From the NCBI RefSeq assembly GCF_009905375.1, contig NC_133649.1:224275275-224339274 (forward strand): a stretch of 64,000 bases of DNA, given 5' to 3'. Origin of the DNA: Apium graveolens. Lineage: Eukaryota > Streptophyta > Magnoliopsida > Apiales > Apiaceae. How positions within the stretch are numbered: position 1 is the stretch's first letter; the number at the start of each line of letters is the position of its first letter. Below the pieces are notes generated by a model that was given only the letters and a program-made list of their open reading frames with translations, made no database searches and had not been told where the DNA came from. Position numbers and translations under genes: made by a program. Positions 47,590 through 59,684 of this stretch are shown here, piece by piece.

Positions 47590-48975
47590 ATAGAATAAAA
47601 GAATGGGTAAAAGATTGTATAATCTTTTATCTCTGATATTTATACTCTGCACATGGTAACGTCTCTTTTGAATTAGAACCGGTAGTTTTTACACTTGGCA
47701 GCGTGTAATCATTCAAAACATAAATAGTGGGCATGGTAAACATGCAGTAATTATTGCACACATGCACATACCAAAACCAACACGCAACCCACTAATAAAT
47801 GATTATGACTGTTTTTATCTCACCTAATTATTTTTCCTTGAAATATAACTGTTACAGTAAATACTAAAAATAAGTCAAATAAATAAATAATGCCACATAA
47901 GCATCAGGATTTGCATCAGAACTTGACTATTATCAGAATTTAACGGTCATCAGAACATGGCTTCTGTACTCAAAAGGTGAATGACTGTGTCTGTGTTTCT
48001 TCACACAAATACTGTCTGGTTTCTTCAGAGTTTAATCATCAGAACATAATCAGAACTTGTCCTCGGAATTTATGCAAATAATACTTAACTGTTTATCAGA
48101 AACAACTTAATCACTGCAGTAATTTTCATCATTCATATGGAGTGATAGTGTGTGTATGTGCAAATGATCAGATAAAGATTAAAGTCTGATAAACTTCAGT
48201 ATATCTTAGAAATAAGGCATAACTAAGAAAAATACTTAAAATCTGTCTTGAATTGTGAAGTCTACTGTAGAATTAAATTATGCAAGAATCCACCTCAACT
48301 GTTTGTGCTTATTTTATGCATCTTTTGAAATTCTTTTGACAAGGGCTTCTCAGTGTAAATGAGTTACAACTACCATCAGAATTAATGTTGTTATCAGAAT
48401 ATTTCTCCAGTAATCAGAGAATATGAAAAGTCACCAAGAAAAATTAATTTGCTTTTCTAATGCATATAACTTAATACCAGCAATGCACTTGGATCTTTCA
48501 TTTCACATAAATTACTCTAGATCTCAAATGAGTACCTGATTTCAATTTTTTCTTTTCTTTTATTTTTTTTCAGATAAGTGAGGCTTATTAAGCATGTAGT
48601 TCATCCTTAAGATTTACTGACATCATAATTTGACAGATAAGAAGTAATAATCTAGTTTGTGACTTAGTAATAAGATACAGGAAGTAAATTTGACTAAGAT
48701 CAAAATCAGAATTTTCTTGTGTTATTGATTTCCACATAAATAACTAATTCAAACATGGGATACATAGTTTGTTAAAGACTACTAAGTCAGCATCTAAAAA
48801 GATAATCCTCATTGGATTGAATAGTCACAGAACATTCAAAACACTTTCAGAGTTTATAGAATCACATTAGATAATAAGTAGTGTTTAATATGTTACAATT
48901 TAAGCACAGATTACATTGAGATAAGAAAATCTGTAAACACTGATCATAAAGTCTAATGTATGAGAACAAAAACTT
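47464..48975 (-). other. Spacer between SIRE-A pol and third ORF
   Basis: No coding region is seen. It is AT-rich, with an AG dinucleotide run at about 47560-47590 and many TCAGAACTT-like units (for example 47915-47924 and 48049-48058). It is presumably untranslated RNA between two reading frames. Confidence 0.75.
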
Positions 48976-51900
48976 AATAGATTTTGAGAAAGAACCTGAA
49001 ACCATTCCAAGTTCATTTACCAGTCTTGTAAAAGTAACTTCACATAGTGGTTTTGTGAAGATATTCTGCTAGTTGTTGATCTGTTGGAACAAAATGCAAT
49101 TCCACTGTACCTTCCATCACATGTTTCCTTATGAAATGGTACCTAATGCTGATGTGCTTTGTCATTGAGTATTGAACTGGATTTTCTATCATAGCAATAG
49201 CACTTTGATTATCACAGTAAATAGGTATTTTAGAAAATTCTAACCCATAGTCCAGTAACTGATTCTTCATCCACAGAATTTGTGCACAACAGCTTCCTCC
49301 AACAATATATTCTGCTTCTGCAGTTGATGTAGAAATTGATTTTTGTTTCTTGCTAAACCAAGAAACCAATCTGCCTCCAAGAAATTGGCAGCTTCCACTA
49401 GTGCTTTTCCTGTCTATTTTGCATCCTGCAAAATCTGCATTTGAGTAACCTATTAGCTTAAAATTTGATTCCCTAGGATACCACAATCCTAGATCAGTTG
49501 TACCCTTGAGGTACTTGAAAATTCTTTTCACAGCTATTAGATGAGGTTCTCTTGGATCAACCTGAAATCTTGCGCAAAGACAGGTAGCATACATGATATC
49601 TGGTCTACTTGCATTTAAATAGAGTAAAGAGCCAATTTTACCTCTGTAGTTAGTAATATCTACTGATGCTCCAGTATCTTTATCTAACTTGGTGGCAGTG
49701 GCCATAGGAGTTGATGCAGTAGAACTGACTTGCATTCCAAATTTCGTGAGTAGATTTCTGGTGTACTTAGATTGGCTGATAAAAGTACCTTCTTCAGTTT
49801 GTTTGATTTGAAGTCCCAGAAAATAACTCAACTCTCCCATCATACTCATTTGATATCTTGACTACATTAACTTGAAAAATCTTTCACAAAGTTTTGTATT
49901 TGTAGAGCCAAAGATGATTTTATCAACATATATTTGTACCAAAAGTATGTCCTTTCCATGGTTGAGATTAAATAAAGTCTTGTCAATTGTGCCTCTGTGA
50001 AATCCACTTTCCAGAAGAAATTGAGTTAAAGTCTCATACCATGCTCTTGGAGCTTGCTTAAGGCCATAAAGTGCTTTGTCAAGCCTGTAGACATGATTTG
50101 GAAATTTTGGATCTACAAAGCCTGGAGGTTGTTCAACATATACCTCTTCTTTCAATTCTCCATTGAGAAAAGCACTTTTCACATCCATTTGAAAGATTTT
50201 AAACTTCTTGTGAGCAGCATAAGCCAAAAAGATTCTTATGGCTTCCAATCTAGCAACTGGAGCAAATGTTTCATCATAGTCAATACCCTCCTATTGAGAG
50301 TAACCTTTAGCAACCATCCTTGCTTTGTTTCTTGTAATTATGCCATCACTGTCAGTTTTATTTCTGAACACCCATTTTGTACCAACAATTGATCTGTCCT
50401 TTGGTCTTGGTACTAGGGTCCAGACTTTATTTATTTCGAATTCATTTAACTCTTCCTGCATTGCTTGCACCCAATCAACATCTTGAAGAGCTTCTTCCAC
50501 TTTCTTTGGTTCAGTCTGAGATAGAAAGGAATGATAGAGACATTTATTTGTTGTTGTTGTTCTAGTTATGACACCTGTTTCAGGATCTCCAATTATTAAG
50601 TCAGGTGTATGTGATTTAGTCCACTTCCTTGCAGATGGAAGTTGATCTCTAGAACTGGATCCTCCCCCATGATCCATGTTGTCTCCATTAGCATTTTCTG
50701 ATGCTCCGCCTGAAGTTATGCTCTCTGAGATTCCAGAATTTGAGTTGGATCCTTCAGGAATTGAAGAATTAGAGTTTCCAAAATTATCAGAATTTGGCTC
50801 ATCAGAACTTGATGAATCAGAACTTGAAGAGTCAGTGACCGGTTCTGATGCTTCTTGAGAGTCTTGAGATGTGGTATGATCATCAACTTGCTCCCCCTGA
50901 ACAGGTGCATTTTCCTTTGGAGCATTTACCACAGTTTCAATGACATCGAAATTTAACCCGTCAGAACTTACAGGTTCAGGATTTAGGTCATCAGAATTTA
51001 CAGAATCAGAATTTACATCTTCATTTTCAAATCTCAGTTGATCATGATCATTGAAATCTTCAAGTCCAGTAATCTTTTTATCATCAAAAGATACATTGAT
51101 AGATTCCATGACAACCCTTGTTCTTAAATTGTAGACTCTGAAGGCTTTTGTGGAAAGTGGATATCCAACAAAAATTCCTTCATCAGCTTTTAGATCAAAT
51201 TTTGACAGCTGTTCAGGATGAGTCTTAAGAACAAAACACTTGCATCCAAATACATGAAAGTATTTTAGATTTGGCTTCTTTTTCTTCACCATCTCATATG
51301 GTGTTTTTCCATGCTTCTTTATGAGTGTAGCATTCTGTGTAAAATAAGCAGTCTGCATAGCTTCAGCCCAAAAATAGGTTGGTAGCTTTGCTTCATCAAG
51401 CATAGTTCGTGCAACTTCAATAAGAGTCATGTTCTTTCTTTCTACAACTCCATTCTGCTATGGAGTTCCAGGTGCAGAAAATTCCTGCTTTATTCTTTGC
51501 TCTTTGCAGAACTCTTCCATGATTGAATTCTTGAACTCAGTGCCATTATCACTTCTTATTATTTTAACAGAATCTTTGACTAACTTATCCAGCTGTCTGA
51601 CATGATCAGTTAGAGTAGATGCAGTTTCATTCTTGTTGTGCAAGAAATACACCCAAGTGTATCTTGTGAACTCATCCACTATAACCATAGCATATTTCTT
51701 CTTTGTAATAGATATAACATTGACTGGACCAAATAGATCAACATGCAGTAAGTGATAAGGCTCAAGTATTGAGGATTCAGTTTTGCTTTTGAATGAAGAT
51801 TTTCTTTATTTTGCCTTTTGACATGAGTCACAAAGACCATCAGGAGCAAATATTGATTTTGGCAGTCCTCTCACAAGATATTTCTTTACAAGCTCATTTA

Positions 51901-52376
51901 TGTTGTTGAAATTTAAATGAGAGAGTCTCTTGTGCCAATTCCAGCTTTCTTCAATTGATGCTCTGCTTAACAAACAGATTGCAGAACCATCAGAATTTGT
52001 TGAAAGTCTGGCTTCATATATGTTACCATGTCTGTAACCTTTCAGAACCACTTTGCATGTAGAATTACTTACAACTTCACAGTGTTCTTCAAAGAAATCC
52101 ACATGATAACCTCTGTCACAGATTTGACTCACACTTAGCAGATTGTGTTTAAGTCCTGAGACAAGAGCTACTGTTTTAATTATGACATTCCCAAGATTGA
52201 TATTGCCATATCCCAGAGTCTTTCCCATGTTGCCATCTCCATAAGAAACTCCTGGGCCAGCTTTCTCCACAAAGTCTGATAGCAGGGCTTCATTTCTAGT
52301 CATATCATATGTCATAAACATCCACTGTCCAGAACCAGGATGTTTTTCCTGTTGCCCTGCAATCACAAAGACCACT
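48976..52376 (-). pseudogene. SIRE-A pol, broken
   Basis: In order: protease start with the usual LDSG motif lost (HPGSGQWMFMTYDMT, about 52310), integrase zinc region (WHKRLSHLNF...CDSCQKAK), catalytic core ([23 protein letters not shown]), a Ser/Asn/Asp-rich linker (about 51050-50640) and reverse transcriptase (KARMVAKGYSQ...[13 protein letters not shown]). YVDD reads YVDK (about 49935). RNase H has SNADFAGC for SDADYAGC. Stops at about 51805 (TAA), 51459 (TAG), 50291 (TAG) and 49862 (TAG) all stand where relatives have Gln. A one-base shift near 49060 spoils the end. The enzyme set cannot work. Confidence 0.9.
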
Positions 52377-52377
52377 A

Positions 52378-54592
52378 TTGATTAGTTTTAAGGACCCAGA
52401 CTTGCTTGGATCCTTTGGCCTTGTTAAGTTTGTTAGCATTTGCAGCGGATTTAGTTTTAGAGTTTATGCTAACATGCTTTTTATCAGACTTTATATCATA
52501 CTTTGCATCAGAATTTATACTAGAAGGAATTACACTAATTTTCTTTAAAGAAGGTTTTATTTCATAATAATCATAGTACAAACTATGATATTCCTTACAA
52601 GTATAAATAAAATGCCATAAACTATCACAATGAAAACAAGGATATTATAGTTTAAACCTAACAGACTGACTCTTAACTCCTGATCTAGGAGGTAAAGAGT
52701 TTATATCTTTCTTTTTCCTGCAAAAAGAAACAAGATAGTTAGAATTTCCACAATTATAGCATTTCTTTCTTGGAGCATTAGGAACAGGCATATAATATTA
52801 CTTTTATTCATACTTTCCTTTCCATTCCTATTTTTTCTAGCTTTCTTTACCTTGTTCACATTTTTAATCTCTTTCAGCTTATACTTAAGCTGCTTCTTTG
52901 TCATTAAGCCAATGTTTACCAAAGCTGGTTTATCCTGTTTTAATTTGTTTGAAGTTGACTTTTCTTTGACTTCTGTTTTAGAGTCTTTCATCTCTTCAGA
53001 ATCAGACACAACAGTTTTTACAACAAATTTAAAAGGATTTACCTTTGGCTTTTCAGTCTGTTTGATAGCAATTGGCTTAATTGGTAAAGTCCCTTTCTCA
53101 CTTTTACCATCATTATAACCTAACCCCTCTTTCCAGTTCCACTACTTAGAATATTCTGAGTTGTTCTGCCTGAGTTAGTCAAAGTCCTGATGATTTCTCT
53201 TTCTTTTTCTAATTTAGTTTTTAGATAATCATTCTGTTTAAGCAATTCATTCTTAACATACACATCATTATCTCTCTATGTCTGAATAGTGTTCATCTTG
53301 ACTAACTCTTCTTCAAGATAACTATATCTGTTTTTGTACTTTAGATTTTCAGATTTTAATCTTTCATTCTCTAAAGTCTGATCTCTATAGCTAATATAAT
53401 TATTTTTCAGAAATAATCTCAACTCATTAATATCTTCTATATCAAAAGCAAGAGTTGATAGAGGTACCTTTAGTTCTGCAGCATCAGAACTGCTATCAGC
53501 ATTTGCCATTAAGGCATAGTTCACCTCTTCATCAGATTTTGAAGTGTCTGCCCAGTTTTTCTTCTTTGTGATAAGTGCCTGGCCTTTATCACCTTTTCCT
53601 TTCTTGCAATCAGGAGAGATGTGGCCTCTTTCACCACAATTGTAGCATTTGACATTTGAGTTGTCTCCTATGTCAGACTTTCCTCCTTTGCCTTTAGTCT
53701 TTCTGAACCCTTTCTTGTCAGAACTTCCACCATTCCTGGAAAACTTCTTACCCTTTCTGAATTTCTTGTAGGCTGTCTTTGTGATATCCTTCACCATAAG
53801 AGCACACAGTTGTATCATCTCTGCATCAACATCCACTTCAGATAAATTTTCAGGTTCTGAATCATCATCATCAGAATCTGATGACTCTAAATCAGACTGT
53901 ATGATGAGAGCCTTTCTTTTTGCCTTCCTAGAGACAATTGGCTTTTCTTCAGTCTTTAAAGCAACTGTTTTAGACTTCCCTCCATGCCTCTTCTTTCTTT
54001 TCTCCATCTCAAGTTCATGAGTCTTGAGCATCCCATAGATTTCATCAAGAGACATATCAGCAAGTTCATAGTTGTCTCTTATTGTAGTAGTTTTCAAATC
54101 CCACTTTTCAGGAAGAGCTAGTAGAATTTCAGATTTGAATCTTCTGGATCATATTCCTTATCCACTAGTGACAGATCATTCAATGGCTTTGTGAATCTGT
54201 CATGTGTATCAGTTAGTGACTCATCAGATTTTGAGTCAAAGTCATACTCCTGTGTGAGTATTGTCTTCCTGTTCTTTTTTATGGCATTGGTTCCTTGACA
54301 TCTCACTTCCAATGCATCCCAGATTTCTTTTGCAGTCTTGCATCTAATCACCCTGTTTGACATGACATTGTCAAGTGCACTATGAAGCAAGTGTCTTACT
54401 TTTGCATCCTTGCCTAGTGAAGAGATGTCTTCAGTGGTGAGTTCTCTCTTTTCTTTGGGAATCATCTTCTGTGGCTCATTCCCAACTGCAACAGAAAGCT
54501 TTGTGGGCTTGTGTGGACCATCATAAATTCTGTCTAAATATTCTGGATCTGTAGCTTCCAGAAATATGGCCATCTTCACACTCCATACAGGG
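52378..54592 (-). pseudogene. SIRE-A gag, broken, 5' end missing
   Basis: It begins in VWSVKMAIFLEATDPEYLDRIYDG at the break and continues with MSNRVIRCKTAKEIWDALE. A frameshift near 54112 leads into LADMSLDEIYGMLKTHELEMEKRK. A zinc knuckle, CYNCGERGHISPDC, is at about 53655-53614. A TAG at 53274-53276 replaces Gln. A second knuckle-like stretch near 52770-52730 (CYNCGNSNYLVSFC) has Tyr for His. The end is KQVWVLKTNQ. Family role: capsid and RNA packaging. Confidence 0.88.
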
Positions 54593-56235
54593 TGTAACGA
54601 CCGGGAAATTTACGATTGTATTATATCATATTTATAATAAAGTATGTGTATTAACATGTCATTTATGTGTAATTATCTGTTGAACCCTAACTGTTACATG
54701 TTACGTGTATTTCGTGTCATTTCTGTATTTTTAAGGTATTTTCAGATGTTTTATTTTGCATTCATCGCTTTCATTTCAAACGTTTTACGACCAAACAATG
54801 ATTTTAAAGCCAGTATTTCAAATAAAATAATGGGCCTTATTTTTCATCAAACGGCTTTTACAATCGCAATATTCTGAACATCTAGATATTTTATAAATTT
54901 TCTCATTTTACGAAAAATGACTTTTCCGGGCCCCATTGGGTGTTAAAAACCCCACAAAAATCACATTTTTATTTTTATAAAATTATAGGACTTTCATTTA
55001 TATTATTTCTTTGCATTTTTGCATTATTCGCAATTTTTGGGAAATTTTGGCATATATATTGTATATATAAAATATTTATAAATTAAATTTTAATACCCAA
55101 AAATTATGAAAATTAGGGCCAAATATTTTTATTAAATGTATAATTAGCCCCTTAATTTTATTTAGGAGTATTAATTTTACTACTATAAATAGCCTAATTA
55201 TTAATTAATTATAATTAATAAATCATTAAAATTCTGAAAATTACACAAATTCTCTGCAAACCGGGTTAAGAAGAACAGGGTCGGGTCAAGAATTAAAATG
55301 GTGATTTTGATCTGATTTCAATACCAAATCAATCAGTTCGAGTACTCAAATCACAGGTTTTGATATGTTCTTTCTGTTTCTTCCATCAATTTCAAGTTTT
55401 GAGTTGTTATTTTTGATTTTCGATTTCTAGGGTTTATACCTGATTTGGTACTTTTTGATTCTGGGGTTATTTGTTGAAATTGATGATATGTATAGCTTTG
55501 TCTGATGATTTATGATCGATTCCTGTTAATCAATTTCACAAACGATTGCTTAAACTGATAATTCGATATCTAGGGTTTATGTGTTTTTTCCTTGAATAGT
55601 TTTTGATTTTAGGGATATCTGAGGTATATTTGGATATGGGGGTTTGATTATGGGTGTTATGAGCTTTAATTTGAGCTATAGAACGTAATTTTTGATGTAC
55701 GATTTAAGCAAATCGGATTTTGGCCGGACTTTGAGTCGGTTTTGGCTGGAATCTTGTTTCTGGGATTATTGATGTGTTTTGTTCGGTGATTTATATTTAA
55801 AAGTAAGTTTAGAATTGATTCCCAGTAAAAACAATCACAAACGGTTCATAGTTTGGCCAGAAAGTGACTTCGTCGGAAACTGCAGAGGTTCACCGGAGTT
55901 CTTCGGTTTTTTGGCCGGAGAACATCACCTGGGGATGATTGAAGCCTGGAAACTTGGGGATTATGTTGCTGTGTTTGTATGGAATAAAAACCCTCTAAAA
56001 ATTATGTCAAACCATCCCTGTAGTGGCCTAAATTGAAGTGGCCGAATAATTTTCCGGTGACCGGAAAGCCACCGGATTCTGGGTTCTTGGTGACCCATTT
56101 ACCCGAATTCAAACCAAAACCCGGTTTTGATCTGTTTTGTCAGAAACCAATTTCTGACAACTGTTTCTGAAATTTTGATTTTTATTTTATGTTATTAATT
56201 TTAAAAATCAGTTTTATTTATTTTTGTTGTGAATA
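54593..56235 (+). repeat. Gypsy-type LTR (solo or 5' part), plus strand
   Basis: It starts TGTAACGACCGGG exactly where SIRE-A gag breaks. A likely core promoter is TATAAATAG at 55184-55192, followed by transcribed-type sequence with CTAGGGTTT stretches (55429, 55572). No gag, pol or primer site is present before SIRE-B begins, so it is interrupted by SIRE-B or truncated. CAGGG (54588-54592) precedes it. TGTAACGACC starts and size suggest a chromovirus such as Tekay/Del, which is inference. Confidence 0.6.
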
Positions 56236-57209
56236 TGTTGAGTACTTGTTGATTACCTAAACAAAACATCTAAGTAGATTTTACTTAGTGAAATAATGTA
56301 GCACTCGACGGATAAGAATTATAGTCCAGACGGATAACTCATTATAGTCCCGACGGATGATTAACTTATTATCCATCGAGTGAGTAGCTTATGTAATAAT
56401 AAGTTTGTAGCACAGTGTTGTATGCACCTTTGTATAGAATCTGAAGTAGCATATAAGTCATGTTGACTTTAACTAGATATGCAGAATAGGTTGATTAACT
56501 GTACATAAGCAAAGTCTTGTAATTCTGTATAAGTGAAATGAAGTCAAGTGCCAAAATAGCTACCAACGGATGCTTAACAAAGCTTCGACGGATGATCAAA
56601 TGACTATCAACGGATGTTTAACATAGCAATCGATGGATGATCAATTAAGTCATCGACGGATGATCATATCAAGATTCAAACATCAGTTGAACAGTGAAAG
56701 CTGACACACAGCCGTTGAGTTGGATACAAGTACACTGTGGAAGCCCATTAACTGGGTAATAGAGGACGAAAAGCAGCAAAGATCAAGACTGTTAAATTTT
56801 ATATTTGTTCAGTTCTTTTGACTTTGTAATTTTGGTAATATATAAACCAAGAGAGTAGCAAATAGAAAAATAGCTGACATAGCTAATAAACAACAAAAGA
56901 GAAATCTTTGTAAGCACTATCTTTAGCATTTCCTGTGTTCTTAGCAGTTCTATTTGTGTAAGCAGCTGTGAGCATTTCTGCACACAGAGATATATCTCTG
57001 GTGGAATTGTTTAAATCCACCAGAAAGTTTTAAAGACTCTTGTTTTTAATTACTTATGTTTTGATTCATTCAAGTTTACATTCCGCATTGTGCTAATCAA
57101 AACAAATATATCCATAATCGAGTTGAACATTTTTATTTCAAGAAAAAGGTTCAAAAATTCCATTCAACCCCCCTACTTTAATTCTTGCTATATTGTTAAG
57201 GGAATAACA
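56236..57209 (+). repeat. 5' LTR of SIRE-like element B
   Basis: The end, GGGAATAACA at 57209, is sure because the primer site follows. The start, TGTTGAGTAC at 56236, is my best guess; TGTTGTGAAT at 56225 is an alternative. It carries four perfect and five one-mismatch copies of CGACGGAT in 56306-56661 and the CAACCCCCCTAC stretch near its end. Confidence 0.75.
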
Positions 57210-57211
57210 AT

Positions 57212-57223
57212 TGGTATCAGAGC
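57212..57223 (+). other. Primer binding site (initiator tRNA-Met)
   Basis: TGGTATCAGAGC lies two bases after the 5' LTR. Confidence 0.93.
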
Positions 57224-57270
57224 AAGCTCTTAATCTACAAAGAGTTTAAAGATCAAAACAATTCAGCAAG

Positions 57271-59670
57271 ATGAACAAGAAAGATGTTGGAGTCAAGATT
57301 CCTTTTCTTGATAAAGATAATTACCATCATTGGAAGGTAAAGATGCATCTTCATATGCTTTCTCAAGATGAGGCCTATGTGGACTGCATAGAAAGAGGCC
57401 CTCATGTTCCAATGAGAGCTGCAACAGGAAATGAACCATCTGTTCCAAAGCCAAGGCATGAATGGTCTGATCCTGATATTGAACAAGTCAGGAAAGATAA
57501 AAAGGCCATGAACATTATGTTCAATGGTGTTGATGCAGACATGTTTGATAACATCATCAACTGCAAGACTGCCAAGGAAGTTTGGGACACAATACAGATA
57601 ATCTGTGATGGTACTGAGCAAGTAAGAGAAAATAAAATATAGCTCATGATTCAGCAATATGAGCATTTTCACAATAAAAAAAGTGAGTCACTCACTGACA
57701 TTTTTAGTAGATTCCAAAAGCTACTAAATGCTCTTAAATTGCATGGAAGAGTCTATCAGACTAAAGACTCCAATCTGAAATTTCTCAGATCTCTTCCAAA
57801 GGAATGGAAACCAATGACAGTCTCATTGAGAAACTCACAAGATTATAAGGAGTTTACTTTGGAGAGACTGTATGGCATTCTGAAGACCTATGAGCTTGAG
57901 ATAGAGCAGGATGAAATAATGGAGAGAGGAAAGAAGAAAGGAGGATCCATTGCACTAGTGGCTGAACTGGAAAAGGAGAAGGAAGTGAAGATGGAAGCTG
58001 TGGAATCAACTTCAAAGGCCTGTGAAAGCAAGGGTAAAGGGCTAGCTGCAGAAAGTGAAGATTCATTGAGCCAAGATGACATGGAGGACATTGATGAGCA
58101 CCTAGCATTCCTTTCAAGAAGATTTGCCAAGCTCAAGTTCAAGAAGAACTTTGGAGCTGCCAAGCCAAATAGAAACATGGTGGATAAATCAAAATTCAAG
58201 TGTTTCAAATGTGGCTTGGCAGGGCATTTTGCAAATGAGTGTAGAAAGTCAGATTCCAGTAAGAAAAGATTTGAGTCTGTGGATTATAAGCAAAAATACT
58301 TTGATCTACTCAAACAGAAGGAAAGGGCTTTTATTACACAAGAGAATGACTGGGCAGCTGATGGTTTGGATGAAGATGAGAATGTCAGCTATGTCAATCT
58401 AGCCCTTATGGCCAAGTCTGATGAAACAGAGACAAGTTCCTCAAGCAATCAGGTAATCACTACAAACCTTGCACATTTATCTAAAGCTGAGTGTAATGAT
58501 GCAATAAATGACATGTCTACAGAATTGTATCATTTGCGTGTTACACTTAAGTCCCTCACTAAAGAAAATGCTAAAATCAAAGAAAACAACTTGTTTTTGA
58601 GTGAGAGGAATAATGTGCTTGAGTCTCAGTTTGTTAAGTTTGAGAAACTAAAAATTGAGTGTAGAATTGCCAAGGAGGAATTAACTGAGTCCTTGAAAAA
58701 GGAAGAAATTTTAAAGAAGCAGCTCGATCGTGAACAGGAGGTGATTAAAGCGTGGAAAACATCCAGAGATGTTCATGCTCAAATCACCAAGGCTCAAGGA
58801 ATTGAGTCTTTTTGTGATGAAGCCTGGAAAAAGAATAAGGAGAAACTAGAACCTATTTTGGTAGATGGATTGCTGACAGATGTAGACTCGACGGATGATG
58901 AGGACTATCCGTCGGATAACAAAAAGTGTTATCCGTTGAATGATTAAAATCCTCATCCGTCGGCTGTGAGCAAACCCATTAGCAAAGCCAAATTAACCAA
59001 GCTAAATGAAAAGTATGGGTCTGTTTCCAAGAACTTTGTTTCAGGAGAGTCAAGTCAAGCCAAGAAAGGGAAGAAGGCTAATGTTGGTCACATGACTGTC
59101 AAACAGTTAAGTGACAGACTTGAGAAGATAGAGGTAAAAATAGAGACTAAAAGGAAAAATAATAGGAATGGTAAAGTAGGGATTAACAAACATAATAACT
59201 ACACACCTGACAAATATGCTCCTAGAAAAATCTGTGTCAAGTGTGGTAGTGTAAATCATTTGTCTGTTAATTGCAAATCTGCCATGCCTACTCCCATGTC
59301 TGTTCAGCCTCAATTCTCTAACATGAATGTCATGCCTCCCATGCCTGTTAATGCTATGGCTACACAGAACATGAATGCACAGTTTGCTAACATGCCATTT
59401 GCACCTAATCCATATTATGCTGCATATAATATGCCTCAAATGCCATTTAGCATGCCTTACTGGAATAACATGTTTGTACCAAGCATGCCATTTCCTGTTA
59501 GCCATAACATGCATGATAATTCTGTTGCATCTAGTGGTTTCAAAGGCCCAACCCAAATGACTAAGGAAAAATCTGAAATTCCTAAGTCAAATGAGTTAAG
59601 ACCTAAGAAACAGAAGAAGAAAGCTAACAAGGCAGGACCCAAGGAAACTTGGGTACCAAAATCAACTTGA
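57271..59670 (+). pseudogene. gag: SIRE-B gag with two in-frame stops
   Basis: From ATG 57271 (MNKKDVGVKIPFLDKDNYHHWKVKM) one frame runs to 59670, about 800 codons. TAG at 57640-57642 and TAA at 58945-58947 interrupt it. Relatives have a polar residue, probably Gln, at the first stop. The capsid-like region is followed by a zinc knuckle CFKCGLAGHFANEC (58201-58242), a coiled coil (58490-58760), a basic region, and a second knuckle CVKCGSVNHLSVNC (about 59231). A Met/Pro/Asn-rich stretch (about 59280-59500) precedes the usual end KETWVPKST. The second stop lies beside three copies of the CCGTCG motif. Whether the stops are read through or make the copy inactive cannot be decided here. Confidence 0.85.
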
Positions 59671-59684
59671 TTTGATTTTGATGT

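Larger units (their letters stand above)
42742..54592 (-). mobile_element. SIRE-like Ty1/copia element A, minus strand, lacking its 5' end
   Basis: Read on the minus strand: gag (starts at the break 54592), pol, a 1.5-kb spacer, a third long reading frame, the polypurine tract and the 3' LTR (42742-43296). The break at 54592/54593 falls within gag (codons VWS before VKMAIF) at the TG of a gypsy-type LTR. AGCAG (42737-42741) would be half of the target duplication. All coding parts are broken. Confidence 0.9.

Noticed and set aside
55779..56036. 85-codon ORF in the gypsy-type LTR
   Set aside because: Single short frame in noncoding LTR sequence without homology that I recognise.
57253..57672. 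139-codon minus-strand ORF
   Set aside because: It is a shadow of SIRE-B gag on the other strand, with hydrophobic composition caused by complementing polar codons.
59107..59556. 149-codon minus-strand ORF
   Set aside because: It is a shadow of the Met/Asn-rich part of SIRE-B gag (His/Met-rich in reverse).
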